Assembly (NCBI GenBank): GCA_017522915.1
Contig: JAFWXX010000008.1
Location: forward strand, 1 to 56,669
Length of the DNA: 56,669 nucleotides
From: Bacteroidaceae bacterium
GTDB taxonomy: Bacteria; Bacteroidota; Bacteroidia; Bacteroidales; Bacteroidaceae
Direction: 5' to 3'
A program made the translations under genes and the position numbers. Within the stretch, counting starts at the first letter, position 1. Each line of letters begins with the position of its first letter. The notes beneath the pieces were generated by a model that saw only the letters and a program-made list of their open reading frames with translations, did not search any database and was not told the DNA's origin. Positions 26,390 to 36,428 of the stretch are shown piece after piece.

Positions 26390-29300
26390 ATGAAAAGAAA
26401 TTTCTTATTAACAGCGATGCTTGGCCTGTTGTGCATTACAACAGGTTGGGCGCAGTTTGCTCCTGATGTAAATAAGGTTTATGCCTTGAAGGAGACATCA
26501 TCCGGTCTGTACCTCGATATTCAGACTAAGGGCATTGATGACCCTAATATCAGTGATACAGACAATGTTAGTCTTAACGCAAGACCATGCCTCATTTACT
26601 TTGAAGCCGGTTCGGCGACAGGTAAATGGAAAATGAGGAACGCTAAAGGTGAGTACGTATGTAAAAAGGATGGTTGGAATGCGACTGTAGGTAATGGTAG
26701 TGTACATGAGTGGATTTTCGATGGTAATATTACAGCATTGACTATTGCCAGTGAAGCAGGAAAATACTTTAATGTTGATAATAAAGCAGCAGGCCAACCT
26801 ATGTTTTGCGACAAAGGTACAGGCATGACTTTCTCTCTCGAAGAGTACACAACATTCCCTTCGTATGCTTTAAAGTCTCCATACTCAGGTGTTGCAAAGG
26901 GTGCAATACAAACTTCTGCCGACCTTAATGCAATAACAACTCCGACAAAGATTATTGTTCAAAGTTTCTCTGACACTAATAACTATTTCTTTGCCGGTGC
27001 AAGCAATGTGCAGTATATCAACCAAGCTGTTCTTGTGTGGGAACCAGTGACCGAAGGTACTCCGGGTACATACTATCTTCGTACAACCGATGCCGAGAAT
27101 GGTTACATTCAGGCAAGTACAGGTGCAAATGCCGCTATAACATTGGGCACCAAAACTAATGCACAGGTATTTGTCACAACAGCGCCAACAACAAGCGGCA
27201 GCAATGCAACATACTTCAATGGTGAGTCACTTGACGACGGTGTAGATGGTCAGGTGGCAGCCACAGACAAACTTGTACGCTTTGTTCAGCAAGGTGGCAC
27301 AACTTGGCTTAATGTGAATAGCTCTGGGGCTAAACCCCGTTTGGGAAATAACGGTAAAGGTGCTTATACTGTGCACAATGTTTTCCTTGTAACCGATGTT
27401 ACTACATATCTTAACCTCACAACAGTGAACACAACAGCAGCCTCTATGCAGGCTACTCCAACAAATTTCAATGTAATACCTTTGGGCGGTACATATTTGT
27501 TGCAGAACAGAGCAGACGCGAGTCAATATGTGGGTTATACAACAGGTAATACAAGGGACGCTAATACAAGCGCTTCTGCATGGAAGATTCTTACCGATGA
27601 GGATGCCGATGGCTTTGCACAGATAGCTCGCAGCGACGATGCAACAAAGCGTCTTGGCAGCGACGAGGAGTGTGTTGTAAACAAGGGTGTATATACCAAC
27701 GTAGGTGATGGTTGCAACGGCTGGTATTTCGAGGGTATATACAGCGACTACGCAACTGTCGGTTCTGAATCCGGTGGTAAATATAACTTTACATCGGGCT
27801 GGATTTACATTGCAGGCCCATGCAACAAAATACGCTTTACACTCACCGAATCGGCTGCATTCTACAGTAATGGTGCAAAACGTTTGAGCTTCGACTCTTT
27901 TGTTCTTTATGATGCAGACGGCTCGCCTGTAACAATAAAAGCCGAGAATATAACCGGTAACAACGGAAAAGTATATGATGAGATGCTTGATGGCACCGAT
28001 GGAACATACACTGCCGGTACATGGCAAAATGCATCGGCAACAGACGACTGGTTCGAGATTACTCTCGACAATAATGTTGAACTTGGCGGTGCTTTCAAAT
28101 TCTCATTCGTTACCGAGAATACCACAATGAACGCTACGGAGTTCGAGATTAAGATGTCATACGAAGAACCTTCCGGATATACATTTGCTGTAAATGCTCC
28201 TGCCGACAAGGATTACTCGGCTACATACAATGGCAAAGCCATTGCTCACGGTGACATAATAAGCCTTGCGTCATTCAATGAGGCTCTCTTGGCTGCTACC
28301 GAAATTGAAGGTTACACATGGAAATTTGTTGTTGACGACAATAGTAAAACTATTACTCTTGTATATACAGTAGCTCCCGATGTAATTAATCCGGCAGCTG
28401 TGGTTGCTCTCATCAACCGTATCGGTGGCGATGGTACCGATGCGAAGTTCAAGTTTGTGCTTTCACCTTCGTTGAACTCTAAGAGCGAGGTTTTCGTTAT
28501 CAGCAGCGAGGATGGCAAAATACTTATAAAGGGTACAACCATCAGTGCAATCACCACCGGTATCGGCTGGTATTTGCAGAATATTGCACACATAAATATC
28601 GCATGGAACTCACTTAACGAGAAGACAGTGAGTGGTGCTGCATATGCCGACCTTTCTTCTATTCCTGTTCCAACAGTTGAGGAGACACGTACAAGTGATG
28701 CGATGTACCGTTATTATCTAAATACCTGTGCATTTGGTTACTCAATGACTTCGTGGACATGGAAGCGTTGGCAACAGGAGATAGACTGGATGGCTCTGCA
28801 CGGTATCAACATGCCTTTGCAGCTTGTTGGTATGGAAGAGGTATGGCGTTCTTTCCTCACAATGGAGGATGGTAACGGCAACCGTAAATATGGTTACACC
28901 GATACTGAAGCTAAGAGATTTGTTGCCGGCCCGGCATTTATCGCATGGTGGGCAATGAATAACCTCGAAGGCTGGGGTGGTACAGCAGCGGGAACAAAGA
29001 GTGGTGGCACTTGGGATGGTGCCGGTGGTGTACAGGACGATGCTTGGTACGCACGCCAGAAAAACCTTGCAAAGCTGATTTGCGGCCGCCAGCGCGAGCT
29101 CGGTATGCAGCCTGTGCTGCCGGGTTGGAGTGGTATGGTGCCAACAGATTTTGAATCACAATCTGGTTTTGCTACGCGTGGCAACGGTGGTAACTGGGCC
29201 GGTGACTTCGTGCGTCCGCTTCTCTTGAATGTGAGCAATGCAAATTATGCTGATATCGCAGCCGATTATTACAAGTGTCTTAACGATGTAATGGGCGGGA

Positions 29301-32300
29301 GCCAGTATTATTCTATGGACCCATTCCACGAGGGTGGCGGTGCCGGAACAATGGAGGATTATGAGGCTCTTTATGCTGCTATGGAGGCAGCAATGCCCGG
29401 TTCTAAATGGGTTATCCAGCAGTGGCAGTGGAGTGCTACACAGAGATACGCGCTCACAGCCGTACCTGCAGGCCGTCTTGTTGTGCTCGACCTCTTCTCC
29501 GATGGTTCTCCTGCTTTCGACTCATATGGTGGTTATACCCCGCAGGATGCTGTGTTCTGTGCAATTCCTAACTTCGGTGGACGTTCGGGTCTTATGGGTC
29601 GTTTGACTAATCTTGCTAACAACTACTTCTTGTACAAGGGTAAATATCCTTCTTCAATTAAGGGTATCGGTGCTGCTCCCGAAGCTATTGAACAGACACC
29701 TGTAACATACGACCTTATATTCCAACTTCCATGGATGGGCGAAAAACCCGATGTTGCCAAATGGGTGGAGAACTATGCTACTGCCCGCTATGGTGCCGAA
29801 AATGAAGTTGTACATGAGGCGTGGGAACTCTTGCGTCAGGGTCCTCTCAACTATGGTGCCGATGGCATTCAGGGTCCTGTAGAGGATGTTTGGGCTGCTC
29901 GTCCTAACCTCGATGCGAACAAAGCAAGTTATTGGGGTAAAACATTGACTCATGCTCAGGGCACATATACAAAGGCTCGCCAGCAGATGCTTATCGATGC
30001 TACATTCAAGTTGCTCACCCAAAGTGAGTCACTCGGCTTTACAGCCGGAGATGGTTCTGTATATGAGAGCAACTATTACTACGACCTTGTTGAGTTTGGC
30101 GGTGCTGTGCTTGCCGACTATGCATACTATCTGCTATTGGGTATAAAGGAGGCTAAGAATGCTTCTAATACAGCCTTGTACGAGGAACGTCGCGATGCTT
30201 TCTTGCAGTTGATTCTTGATGTTGACCGGTTTAAGGGTACTAACCTTAACTTCCGTTTGGGTAAATGGACACAGGAGGCACGTGCAGCAGCCGATGAGGT
30301 AAAAGGTGCAACATCGGCTACTCCCGACTGGTATGAATATAATAATGCCCGTACAATTATTTCTACTTGGTCGTCACCGAACACAAACCTTAACGACTAC
30401 TCTTACCGTTCATGGCAGGGATTGATGAAGGATTTGTACTATCCACGTTGGAAGCACTACTTCGACAATAACTGTACAAGCGCTGAATATGGTTTCTTCG
30501 AGTGGAACTGGGCACACGGTAGAGTTCATTCTGTTGGTCAGACTGCTGTGAGTGATGTTTATCTTACAGAAGGTCAAACAGGTCACACCTCTTCATATAA
30601 ACGCGAACCCGAAGGTAACACCATAGATGTTGCAAAAGAGGTTCTCGGAAAATACATTATCCCTGTTGTTGCAGACGATGGCAAATACTATGCTTACCGT
30701 CACTTGAGCAATGATATGACTGCTATCTGCACCGTTGTTGCAGAGCCCGGAGCTACAATCGACCTTAGCAGCTACTTCGGTGAACTTACAGATGTTACAA
30801 TTACCGGTGACTTTATTGACGGCACAGCAACTGATATTAAGAATGTTACTATTAAAGCAGATGCTACTGATGGTTCACACGCCGGTACAATAACACTTTC
30901 CGACGGTACAGAGCTCTCATTCGCAGTGGTTATCAATCCTGCTTACAATGGTGTGTATAGAATTTATTATCAGAATAGTGGTGATATCCCTGTGTTCGTA
31001 GGATACAACGAGGATGAAGATAATTCAAAAAATATTGGTTACAAACTTATTGCTGAAGGTACATATAGTTCTGTAGTTGAGACGGATAAGTTGTTTACAA
31101 TTGTTCCACAGAGTACAGGATACTCCCTTTCAGCGCAGGGCCAGTACATGAAAGCGCCGACTCTTGCAGGATGGAACCACATCTGTTTTTCCGATAATGG
31201 CAGCGATGCCGGTGTATATCTTTTTGAGGAGACTGGGGAGGATACTGGAATTTTCAAGATACGAAGCGTAGGCAGTGGTATAAACTACTTGAACGATTAT
31301 AATAAACTTGTATTCGGAAACGATAATAGTGATAAAGAAGGTCTTGCTACTTTTAAGTTTACAAAGGTTAATGAATATACAGTAAATGTTCCCGCAGAAG
31401 GTTATAAAACATTGTACTTGCCATTCAATGTAGTATTGCCAACAGGCGTAACAGCATATACTGTGCTGCCTTCGGGTATAATGAATACCGGTGAGGGTTA
31501 CGGCTATAAGATGAATGTGGTTGCTACAGCAGGACAGACTCTTCTCAAAGGTACTCCTGTTATTATAAAGGCTGCTGCAGGTGACTACACTTTTGGTGTA
31601 ACGGTTGACAATACAAATGCAAAGACAGTAACTTCATCTGCAATGCGCGGTACATATTTTGCCAAGACTGTAAAATCCAGCTCTAATGCAAAGAGGTATG
31701 CTGTAACTGTTGTTGACGAAAAAGTGGTGTTCGACCGCATCGATGCCGAAACCGAAATTGCTGCTAACAGCGCTTGGCTTGAGACTATCGTTGATGTAGA
31801 GACTATCGGTGAGTATGACGGTGTGAAGATTGTTGACGGTGGCGTTTACCGCATAGCGGGCTTGATGTCCGACGGTATGACAATGCGTACCCTTTATACC
31901 AATGGCAGTGGTGGTGTTATCCGCTGGACAGCCGATGCTAAAGACGATGCTTCTACATTGTTTATAGCACAGAAACAGGATAATGGCTCTTACAAATTTG
32001 TAAGTGCATTGGCAAATGGTCTATGGAACGAAGAGGCTAAATTGACAGAAGAGGGCACAGAACTTTATTTTGTAGATGGTACACAAGAGAATACTTATAC
32101 TATATATGCAAAAATAAATGGTAGCAATCCTCGTAGTTTTGCTGTAATAGATGATGGTACAATCAATTATTATACCAATTATTCGGGTTCTGAGGTAAAG
32201 ACGGAAGTTAGCAATACTATAACAACTGACTTTATTCTACAGGTGGCTGATGCTTCTTTGGTTAATTTTACGGTTGGCTTTGATGCAATGCAGGAGTGGG

Positions 32301-32902
32301 CTACAATGTATCTGCCGTTCGCGGTAACAGTCCCAGATGGAGTTGAGGCTTGTTTTGCCGATGATATTGCCGAAGATGTACACTCTGCCACTATTACTGT
32401 TGAACGTGTAGGTGCGATTGTTCCTGCATATACTCCGGTTTTGCTTAACCGCAACAGTGTAGAGCAGGCTCGTGAGGTCGTTTTTAATTATACTGCAGAA
32501 TCTGCAGTTAAGCCTACCAATATTTTCAAAGGTCGCTTGATTACAAGCGCTGTTTCTGCAGCAGGCAAGAACTGCTATCTGTTGTTTACATTTGGTGGTG
32601 CCGGTGCGTTCTATTGGGTATATTCAGAATATAATGAAAATCTTGAGTTTGTAAGTCCCGGAAGCAATGAGGGTGGTTATATCAAGTGTGAGGCTAATAA
32701 GGCTTATCTTGCACTTGACGCTGTTGCCAGCCCTTCTGCACGTTACAGCTTCCGTTTCGAAGGTGAGACAACGGGCATAGATGAGATAACGGGTGAGAAT
32801 GGTGCCGAGAAGAGTATCTTCGACCTTCAGGGCCGCAAACTCAATGAGATTACTGCACCGGGTATTTACATCGTGAATGGTGAAAAGGTGTTGATTAAGT
32901 AA
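26390..32902 (+). CDS. Secreted GH89 alpha-N-acetylglucosaminidase, multidomain
   Basis: The 2170-residue protein has a signal peptide (about 1-21), N-terminal beta-rich/trefoil-like modules to about 460, a galactose-binding-like module (about 465-600), the NAGLU N-terminal domain (about 665-745), a GH89 TIM barrel (about 760-1110; YRYYLNTCAFGYSMTSWTWK, WMALHGINMPLQ) and the NAGLU C-terminal domain (to about 1400). Two repeated beta modules (TLYLPFNVVLPTGVTAY and TMYLPFAVTVPDGVEAC) and a tail SIFDLQGRKLN...GIYIVNG follow. By comparison with human NAGLU and the Clostridium enzyme, Glu981 (FHEGG) should be acid/base and Glu1098 (AAPEAIEQ) the nucleophile. Such enzymes release terminal alpha-linked GlcNAc, for example from gastric-type mucin or heparan. 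It is far longer than typical GH89 proteins. Confidence 0.93.
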   Translation: MKRNFLLTAMLGLLCITTGWAQFAPDVNKVYALKETSSGLYLDIQTKGIDDPNISDTDNVSLNARPCLIYFEAGSATGKWKMRNAKGEYVCKKDGWNATVGNGSVHEWIFDGNITALTIASEAGKYFNVDNKAAGQPMFCDKGTGMTFSLEEYTTFPSYALKSPYSGVAKGAIQTSADLNAITTPTKIIVQSFSDTNNYFFAGASNVQYINQAVLVWEPVTEGTPGTYYLRTTDAENGYIQASTGANAAITLGTKTNAQVFVTTAPTTSGSNATYFNGESLDDGVDGQVAATDKLVRFVQQGGTTWLNVNSSGAKPRLGNNGKGAYTVHNVFLVTDVTTYLNLTTVNTTAASMQATPTNFNVIPLGGTYLLQNRADASQYVGYTTGNTRDANTSASAWKILTDEDADGFAQIARSDDATKRLGSDEECVVNKGVYTNVGDGCNGWYFEGIYSDYATVGSESGGKYNFTSGWIYIAGPCNKIRFTLTESAAFYSNGAKRLSFDSFVLYDADGSPVTIKAENITGNNGKVYDEMLDGTDGTYTAGTWQNASATDDWFEITLDNNVELGGAFKFSFVTENTTMNATEFEIKMSYEEPSGYTFAVNAPADKDYSATYNGKAIAHGDIISLASFNEALLAATEIEGYTWKFVVDDNSKTITLVYTVAPDVINPAAVVALINRIGGDGTDAKFKFVLSPSLNSKSEVFVISSEDGKILIKGTTISAITTGIGWYLQNIAHINIAWNSLNEKTVSGAAYADLSSIPVPTVEETRTSDAMYRYYLNTCAFGYSMTSWTWKRWQQEIDWMALHGINMPLQLVGMEEVWRSFLTMEDGNGNRKYGYTDTEAKRFVAGPAFIAWWAMNNLEGWGGTAAGTKSGGTWDGAGGVQDDAWYARQKNLAKLICGRQRELGMQPVLPGWSGMVPTDFESQSGFATRGNGGNWAGDFVRPLLLNVSNANYADIAADYYKCLNDVMGGSQYYSMDPFHEGGGAGTMEDYEALYAAMEAAMPGSKWVIQQWQWSATQRYALTAVPAGRLVVLDLFSDGSPAFDSYGGYTPQDAVFCAIPNFGGRSGLMGRLTNLANNYFLYKGKYPSSIKGIGAAPEAIEQTPVTYDLIFQLPWMGEKPDVAKWVENYATARYGAENEVVHEAWELLRQGPLNYGADGIQGPVEDVWAARPNLDANKASYWGKTLTHAQGTYTKARQQMLIDATFKLLTQSESLGFTAGDGSVYESNYYYDLVEFGGAVLADYAYYLLLGIKEAKNASNTALYEERRDAFLQLILDVDRFKGTNLNFRLGKWTQEARAAADEVKGATSATPDWYEYNNARTIISTWSSPNTNLNDYSYRSWQGLMKDLYYPRWKHYFDNNCTSAEYGFFEWNWAHGRVHSVGQTAVSDVYLTEGQTGHTSSYKREPEGNTIDVAKEVLGKYIIPVVADDGKYYAYRHLSNDMTAICTVVAEPGATIDLSSYFGELTDVTITGDFIDGTATDIKNVTIKADATDGSHAGTITLSDGTELSFAVVINPAYNGVYRIYYQNSGDIPVFVGYNEDEDNSKNIGYKLIAEGTYSSVVETDKLFTIVPQSTGYSLSAQGQYMKAPTLAGWNHICFSDNGSDAGVYLFEETGEDTGIFKIRSVGSGINYLNDYNKLVFGNDNSDKEGLATFKFTKVNEYTVNVPAEGYKTLYLPFNVVLPTGVTAYTVLPSGIMNTGEGYGYKMNVVATAGQTLLKGTPVIIKAAAGDYTFGVTVDNTNAKTVTSSAMRGTYFAKTVKSSSNAKRYAVTVVDEKVVFDRIDAETEIAANSAWLETIVDVETIGEYDGVKIVDGGVYRIAGLMSDGMTMRTLYTNGSGGVIRWTADAKDDASTLFIAQKQDNGSYKFVSALANGLWNEEAKLTEEGTELYFVDGTQENTYTIYAKINGSNPRSFAVIDDGTINYYTNYSGSEVKTEVSNTITTDFILQVADASLVNFTVGFDAMQEWATMYLPFAVTVPDGVEACFADDIAEDVHSATITVERVGAIVPAYTPVLLNRNSVEQAREVVFNYTAESAVKPTNIFKGRLITSAVSAAGKNCYLLFTFGGAGAFYWVYSEYNENLEFVSPGSNEGGYIKCEANKAYLALDAVASPSARYSFRFEGETTGIDEITGENGAEKSIFDLQGRKLNEITAPGIYIVNGEKVLIK

Positions 32903-32922
32903 TCAACAGCTTGCGATACTAG

Positions 32923-32964
32923 AACGAATTAAGGCAGCCAGTTGTGGCTGCCTTAATTCGTTTT
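32923..32964 (+). terminator. Terminator after the GH89 gene
   Basis: A perfect 18-bp stem, 32923-32940 with 32945-32962, and a GTTG loop. The T-run is short. Confidence 0.8.
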
Positions 32965-32976
32965 AGGGTAGTGCGC

Positions 32977-33008
32977 GCCTTGTCCACCGCGTGCCTTGTC
33001 CACCGCGT
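32977..33008. repeat. Two tandem 16-bp repeats
   Basis: GCCTTGTCCACCGCGT occurs twice without a gap (32977-32992, 32993-33008), between two convergent terminators. A third, partial similarity (TTCCACGC) follows. Confidence 0.85.
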
Positions 33009-33035
33009 TCCACAATCTTCCACGCAACTAAAATC

Positions 33036-33060
33036 AAAGCGCACCTTTAGGGTGCGCTTT
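33036..33060 (-). terminator. Terminator of the rplY-pth-hslR operon
   Basis: A 10-bp stem AAAGCGCACC/GGTGCGCTTT with a 5-base loop lies 4 bp past the hslR stop; on the minus strand it runs into GATTTTAG. Confidence 0.8.
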
Positions 33061-33064
33061 AATT

Positions 33065-33484
33065 TTATAGTTCGTCAAAGTCGAATTCTTCGAGGTCGAG
33101 GTCGTAGCCTTCTTCTACAAACTGGTCGAGGTCGCGGCGTTCCTTCTTTGTGGGGCGGCCTGTTCCTCTGGCCCTGCCCACGAAACCGCTCATGCGGCTC
33201 ATCTCCAGTATCTCGTACTGCTCCTGCGGCGTGACATTCTCCATCAGCTCCGGTACAAGCTTCGCGCCTACACGGTTCTCGGCGCATTTGAGCACTTTGA
33301 AAGAGTAGGTTATAGGTGCTTTCTTCACATTTACAATATCGCCTACACGTATGTTGTGTGCAGGCTTCGCTGTGCGCTCGCCAATGCTCACATGCCCTTT
33401 CTTGCATGCTTCGGCCGCTATGCTGCGTGTCTTGTATATACGCACTGCCCAGAGCCATTTATCTATGCGTGCCTGTTCTGCCAT
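33065..33484 (-). CDS. hslR: S4-domain RNA-binding protein (Hsp15 family)
   Basis: The 139-residue protein opens with an S4 RNA-binding domain (RIDKWLWAVRIYKTRSIAAE, about 6-65, with KPAHNIRVGDIV) and ends in an acidic tail (DLDLEEFDFDEL). In E. coli Hsp15 recognises free 50S subunits carrying blocked nascent chains and helps recycle them. It follows pth after 4 bp, so rplY-pth-hslR form one operon linked by translation: a ribosomal protein, peptidyl-tRNA recycling and stalled-subunit recycling. Confidence 0.9.
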   Translation of the reverse strand: MAEQARIDKWLWAVRIYKTRSIAAEACKKGHVSIGERTAKPAHNIRVGDIVNVKKAPITYSFKVLKCAENRVGAKLVPELMENVTPQEQYEILEMSRMSGFVGRARGTGRPTKKERRDLDQFVEEGYDLDLEEFDFDEL

Positions 33485-33488
33485 ATCA

Positions 33489-34073
33489 TTACTGCGGCTT
33501 GTTGCCGTTGCCTTTTTTGTTGAACTGGTTCATGGTGCGTGCAAGGCCTGCAAAACAGAAGCTCTTTATTATCTCTGTCGTTGTCTCCAACTGCTCGTCA
33601 ACCGCTTTCTGTTCCTCGCTGTCGAATGCTCCGAGAACAAAGTTTACCTGGTGTCCTTTGCCGAAGTCATTGCCTATGCCGAATCTTAGTCTCGCGTAAT
33701 TGGTTGTACCGAGGGTCGCTGCAATGTGCTTTAGACCGTTATGTCCGCCGTCGCTTCCCTGTCCTTTGAGACGCAATGCGCCTACGGGCAGTGCAAGGTC
33801 ATCGACAATGATAAGTACATTCTCCAAGGGTATCTTCTCCTGCTGCATCCAGTAACGGACTGCGTTACCGCTAAGATTCATGTATGTAGATGGCTTCAGC
33901 AGGATAAGCTTGCGTCCGCGCACCGATGCCTCGGCCACAAAACCGTAACGCTTGTCCTGAAAAGAAGTATTGGATGCCTTTGCAAAGGCATCCAATACTG
34001 TAAAACCGATATTGTGGCGGGTTCCTTCGTACTCAGAGCCGATGTTGCCCAATCCTACAATCAAATATTTCAT
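33489..34073 (-). CDS. pth: Peptidyl-tRNA hydrolase
   Basis: Pth frees peptides from peptidyl-tRNA that dropped off the ribosome. The 194-residue protein shows Asn10 and catalytic His20 (LVGLGN-like start, TRHNIGF), the [10 protein letters not shown] motif, Asp91/Asp92 in VDDLALPVG and the [12 protein letters not shown] loop. It lies 14 bp after rplY and 4 bp before hslR. Confidence 0.97.
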   Translation of the reverse strand: MKYLIVGLGNIGSEYEGTRHNIGFTVLDAFAKASNTSFQDKRYGFVAEASVRGRKLILLKPSTYMNLSGNAVRYWMQQEKIPLENVLIIVDDLALPVGALRLKGQGSDGGHNGLKHIAATLGTTNYARLRFGIGNDFGKGHQVNFVLGAFDSEEQKAVDEQLETTTEIIKSFCFAGLARTMNQFNKKGNGNKPQ

Positions 34074-34087
34074 CTGTTCGGGTTCAA

Positions 34088-34684
34088 TTACTTCTTAGCG
34101 GCTGCTGCAGCTGCTGCAGATGCACGTGTTGTCTTCACTGAAGCAACGAGTGACTCCTTGACAGTTACGAGCTCAAGACCCTCGTAAGAGAGATCGCCAA
34201 CCTTGATTGACTTGCCAAGGCCGAGTGATGTAACGTCAACTGTAAGAATCTCAGGGATTGCTGTATATATAGCCTTAACCTTGAGGTAACGCTGTACCTG
34301 AACGAGCTTACCGCCGGCACGTACACCGTCTGCAAGACCTTCGAGCTTAACGGGAACTGCCATAACGATAGGCTTCTCCTCTGTTACCTGATAGAAGTCA
34401 ACATGGAGGATTGTATCCTTTACCGGGTGGAACTGGATATCCTTCATGATTGCCTTTACTGCCTTGCCGTCGATTGTGAGGTCAACAATGTGGATGTCTG
34501 GTGTGTAAACCAACTTGCGGAGACCCTCTGTAGGTACGCTGAATGCCTTTGTTACAGGGTTGCCGTTCTCGTCTTTCTCAACTCCGTAGATGCAACATGG
34601 TACGAGACCTGCGTTGCGGAGAGCGTTGGTAGCCTTCTTGCCTACCTCGGTTCTGCTTGAACCTGAAATGCTGATAGATTTCAT
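34088..34684 (-). CDS. rplY: 50S ribosomal protein L25 / general stress protein Ctc
   Basis: This is the long Ctc form (198 residues): an N-terminal L25 domain that binds 5S rRNA (about 1-92, [20 protein letters not shown]) and a C-terminal TL5 beta domain (about 100-180). The last 15 residues are an Ala-rich tail ending KK. It starts the rplY-pth-hslR operon, the usual pairing of rplY and pth. A clear promoter lies 78 bp upstream. Confidence 0.95.
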   Translation of the reverse strand: MKSISISGSSRTEVGKKATNALRNAGLVPCCIYGVEKDENGNPVTKAFSVPTEGLRKLVYTPDIHIVDLTIDGKAVKAIMKDIQFHPVKDTILHVDFYQVTEEKPIVMAVPVKLEGLADGVRAGGKLVQVQRYLKVKAIYTAIPEILTVDVTSLGLGKSIKVGDLSYEGLELVTVKESLVASVKTTRASAAAAAAAKK

Positions 34685-34761
34685 AATTAAAATGTGTTAC
34701 TCTAAATTAAGATTAATGTTTCTGCTTAATTCGCCATCACACGATGTACTTAAAGCGGACG

Positions 34762-34793
34762 CAAAGGTACGCTTTTTATTTTAAATAAGCAAG
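34762..34793 (-). promoter_or_regulatory. Promoter of rplY-pth-hslR
   Basis: On the minus strand: CTTG (34793-34790), 20 bp and a perfect TACCTTTG -7 box (34769-34762). Confidence 0.7.
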
Positions 34794-34837
34794 GTTTTTG
34801 CTTTAATATTAGGTGTTCAGCCTGTCTGGAAGCCGAT

Positions 34838-35206
34838 TTAGAAATCGATGTCGATGTCAACTTTCTCTTCCTTTGCTTCTTCGGCTGCTGCAGGGCCCTC
34901 AGCGGGGTAGTGGGGAACGTACTCGCCTTGCTCGGCAACAACAAAGCCTATGGCATCGTTAAGGCTGCTGACGAACTTCGCGAAATCCTCGCGGTAGAGG
35001 AATATCTTATGCTTCTCGAATGTAACCGTCGCGTTCTCGCCTTCGCCCTGGATAATCTTCTTGCTCTCTGTTATAGAGAGGTACATTTCGTCCCTGCGAT
35101 TCTTCTTTACGTCGATGTAATAGATTCTTTTTCCTGCTTTGATGGTTTGTGAATACACAATCTCCTTCTCGCTTTCAATCATTCCGCTCTTTCTGTTGTC
35201 TTCCAT
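34838..35206 (-). CDS. PUR-domain nucleic-acid-binding protein (DUF3276)
   Basis: The 122-residue protein belongs to the DUF3276 family, the bacterial PUR-alpha-like fold found almost only in Bacteroidetes and spirochaetes. PUR folds bind single-stranded DNA or RNA. Seen are the first PUR strand set (SQTIKAGKRIYYIDVKKNRRDEMYLSI), a second half (KHKIFLYREDFAKFVSSLNDAI), and an acidic tail ending DIDIDF. It has its own transcription unit, facing away from nusB. The fold is clear from the family; the nucleic acid bound here is not known. Confidence 0.9.
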   Translation of the reverse strand: MEDNRKSGMIESEKEIVYSQTIKAGKRIYYIDVKKNRRDEMYLSITESKKIIQGEGENATVTFEKHKIFLYREDFAKFVSSLNDAIGFVVAEQGEYVPHYPAEGPAAAEEAKEEKVDIDIDF

Positions 35207-35487
35207 CGTAATTACCGTACTTTAGTTAGTATTATTTTCCAAATATGAATATATTTTTTTAAAAATCAATAATTTTGCCATGTTTTTTTGCCTTTACGGT
35301 GCATTTTTGCCCGAAAACGGAGGAAAAACGTACATTCAGGTAAACCAAAACCCGGTTTTTGCGTTGTTCTGTGTATGTAGTTTCGCATGTATGCAGTTTT
35401 GTAGCAATGAAAGAAATAAAATTCTCCTTTTGCTTGTTTGTGTCGCTATAAAGTGCGACCTTTGCATAAAATCAGAAAAAGCGTTTT

Positions 35488-36408
35488 ATGATTAATAGAG
35501 TTCTTATCCGTCTAAAGGTTATTCAGATAGTCTATGCCTACTACAAGAACAGCGGCAAGAGTCTGAAGGCTGCCGAAGACGAGGTTTTTTTCAGTCTGTC
35601 AAAGGCGTATGACCTTTACAACCACATGTTGCTTGTTATGCCGGCAATAACACATTATGCTGCCGACCGTATATCGTTCCTTAAATCGAAAGCACATATC
35701 TCAGGTGCCGAGGCTCCCGACACCAAGTTCGTGGAGAACCGTTTCATTGCACAGCTCGAAAGGGATGAACAGCTTGTGAAGTTTGCCGAAAAGAGCAAGC
35801 TGAACTGGGTTGACAGTTCCGACTTCCTGCGTCGTCTGCTCGACGAGATTGAATCCAGCGATATATATAAGGAGTATATGTCCTCCGGCGAGTCTTCGTT
35901 CGAAGAGGACAAGGAGTTGTGGCGTAAGATATACAAGACTTTCATCTTTGAGAATGAGGAACTCGATTCCATACTTGAGGAGCAGAGTCTTTACTGGAAC
36001 GACGACAAGTCTATCGTAGATACCTTTGTCGTGAAGACCATTAAGCGTATCGAGGAGAATGAGGACGGTGCTTGCCAGCTGTTGCCCGAATACAAGGATG
36101 TGGCTGACATGGACTTTGCACGCAAACTCTTCAAGAATGCTATAACAAATGCCGAGGAGTACCGTGCCATGATGGGCGAGAGCTCCAAGAACTGGGATAT
36201 GTCGCGTCTGGCATTCATGGATGTGGTGATAATGCAGGTCGCTCTTGCCGAGGTGATGTCGTTCGACGATATTCCTGTTTCTGTTACTCTTAATGAGTAT
36301 GTAGAGATTGCGAAGTACTACAGTACTGCCAAGAGCGGTTCTTTCGTGAACGGTCTGCTCGATTCCATTACAAAGAGATTGCGCGAAAACGGAAAAATTA
36401 ACAAATAA
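35488..36408 (+). CDS. nusB: Transcription antitermination factor NusB, long Bacteroidetes form
   Basis: NusB binds boxA RNA with S10 (NusE) and supports antitermination of rRNA operons. At 306 residues this is the long Bacteroidetes form: an N-terminal extension of about 130-160 residues followed by the all-helical NusB domain (about 170-300, ending with DIPVSVTLNEYVEIAKYYST and GSFVNGLLDSI). It starts a run of closely spaced genes: yajC after 20 bp, a YbbR protein, then coaE. A weak -7 box (GACCTTTG, 35457-35464) lies upstream. Confidence 0.93.
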   Translation: MINRVLIRLKVIQIVYAYYKNSGKSLKAAEDEVFFSLSKAYDLYNHMLLVMPAITHYAADRISFLKSKAHISGAEAPDTKFVENRFIAQLERDEQLVKFAEKSKLNWVDSSDFLRRLLDEIESSDIYKEYMSSGESSFEEDKELWRKIYKTFIFENEELDSILEEQSLYWNDDKSIVDTFVVKTIKRIEENEDGACQLLPEYKDVADMDFARKLFKNAITNAEEYRAMMGESSKNWDMSRLAFMDVVIMQVALAEVMSFDDIPVSVTLNEYVEIAKYYSTAKSGSFVNGLLDSITKRLRENGKINK

Positions 36409-36428
36409 AGAAAAATAAATTCAGAACT

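Noticed and set aside
19293..33060. A complete integrated element between the tRNA-Pro cluster and hslR
   Set aside because: No integrase, mobilisation gene or direct repeat of the tRNA end was found at the far side; kept only as a possible island.
35280..35495. Plus-strand open frame of 71 codons before nusB
   Set aside because: Overlaps the nusB start and has no motif; Cys/Phe-rich composition looks random. A TAATTTTG box at 35270 lies ahead of it, but this could serve nusB.
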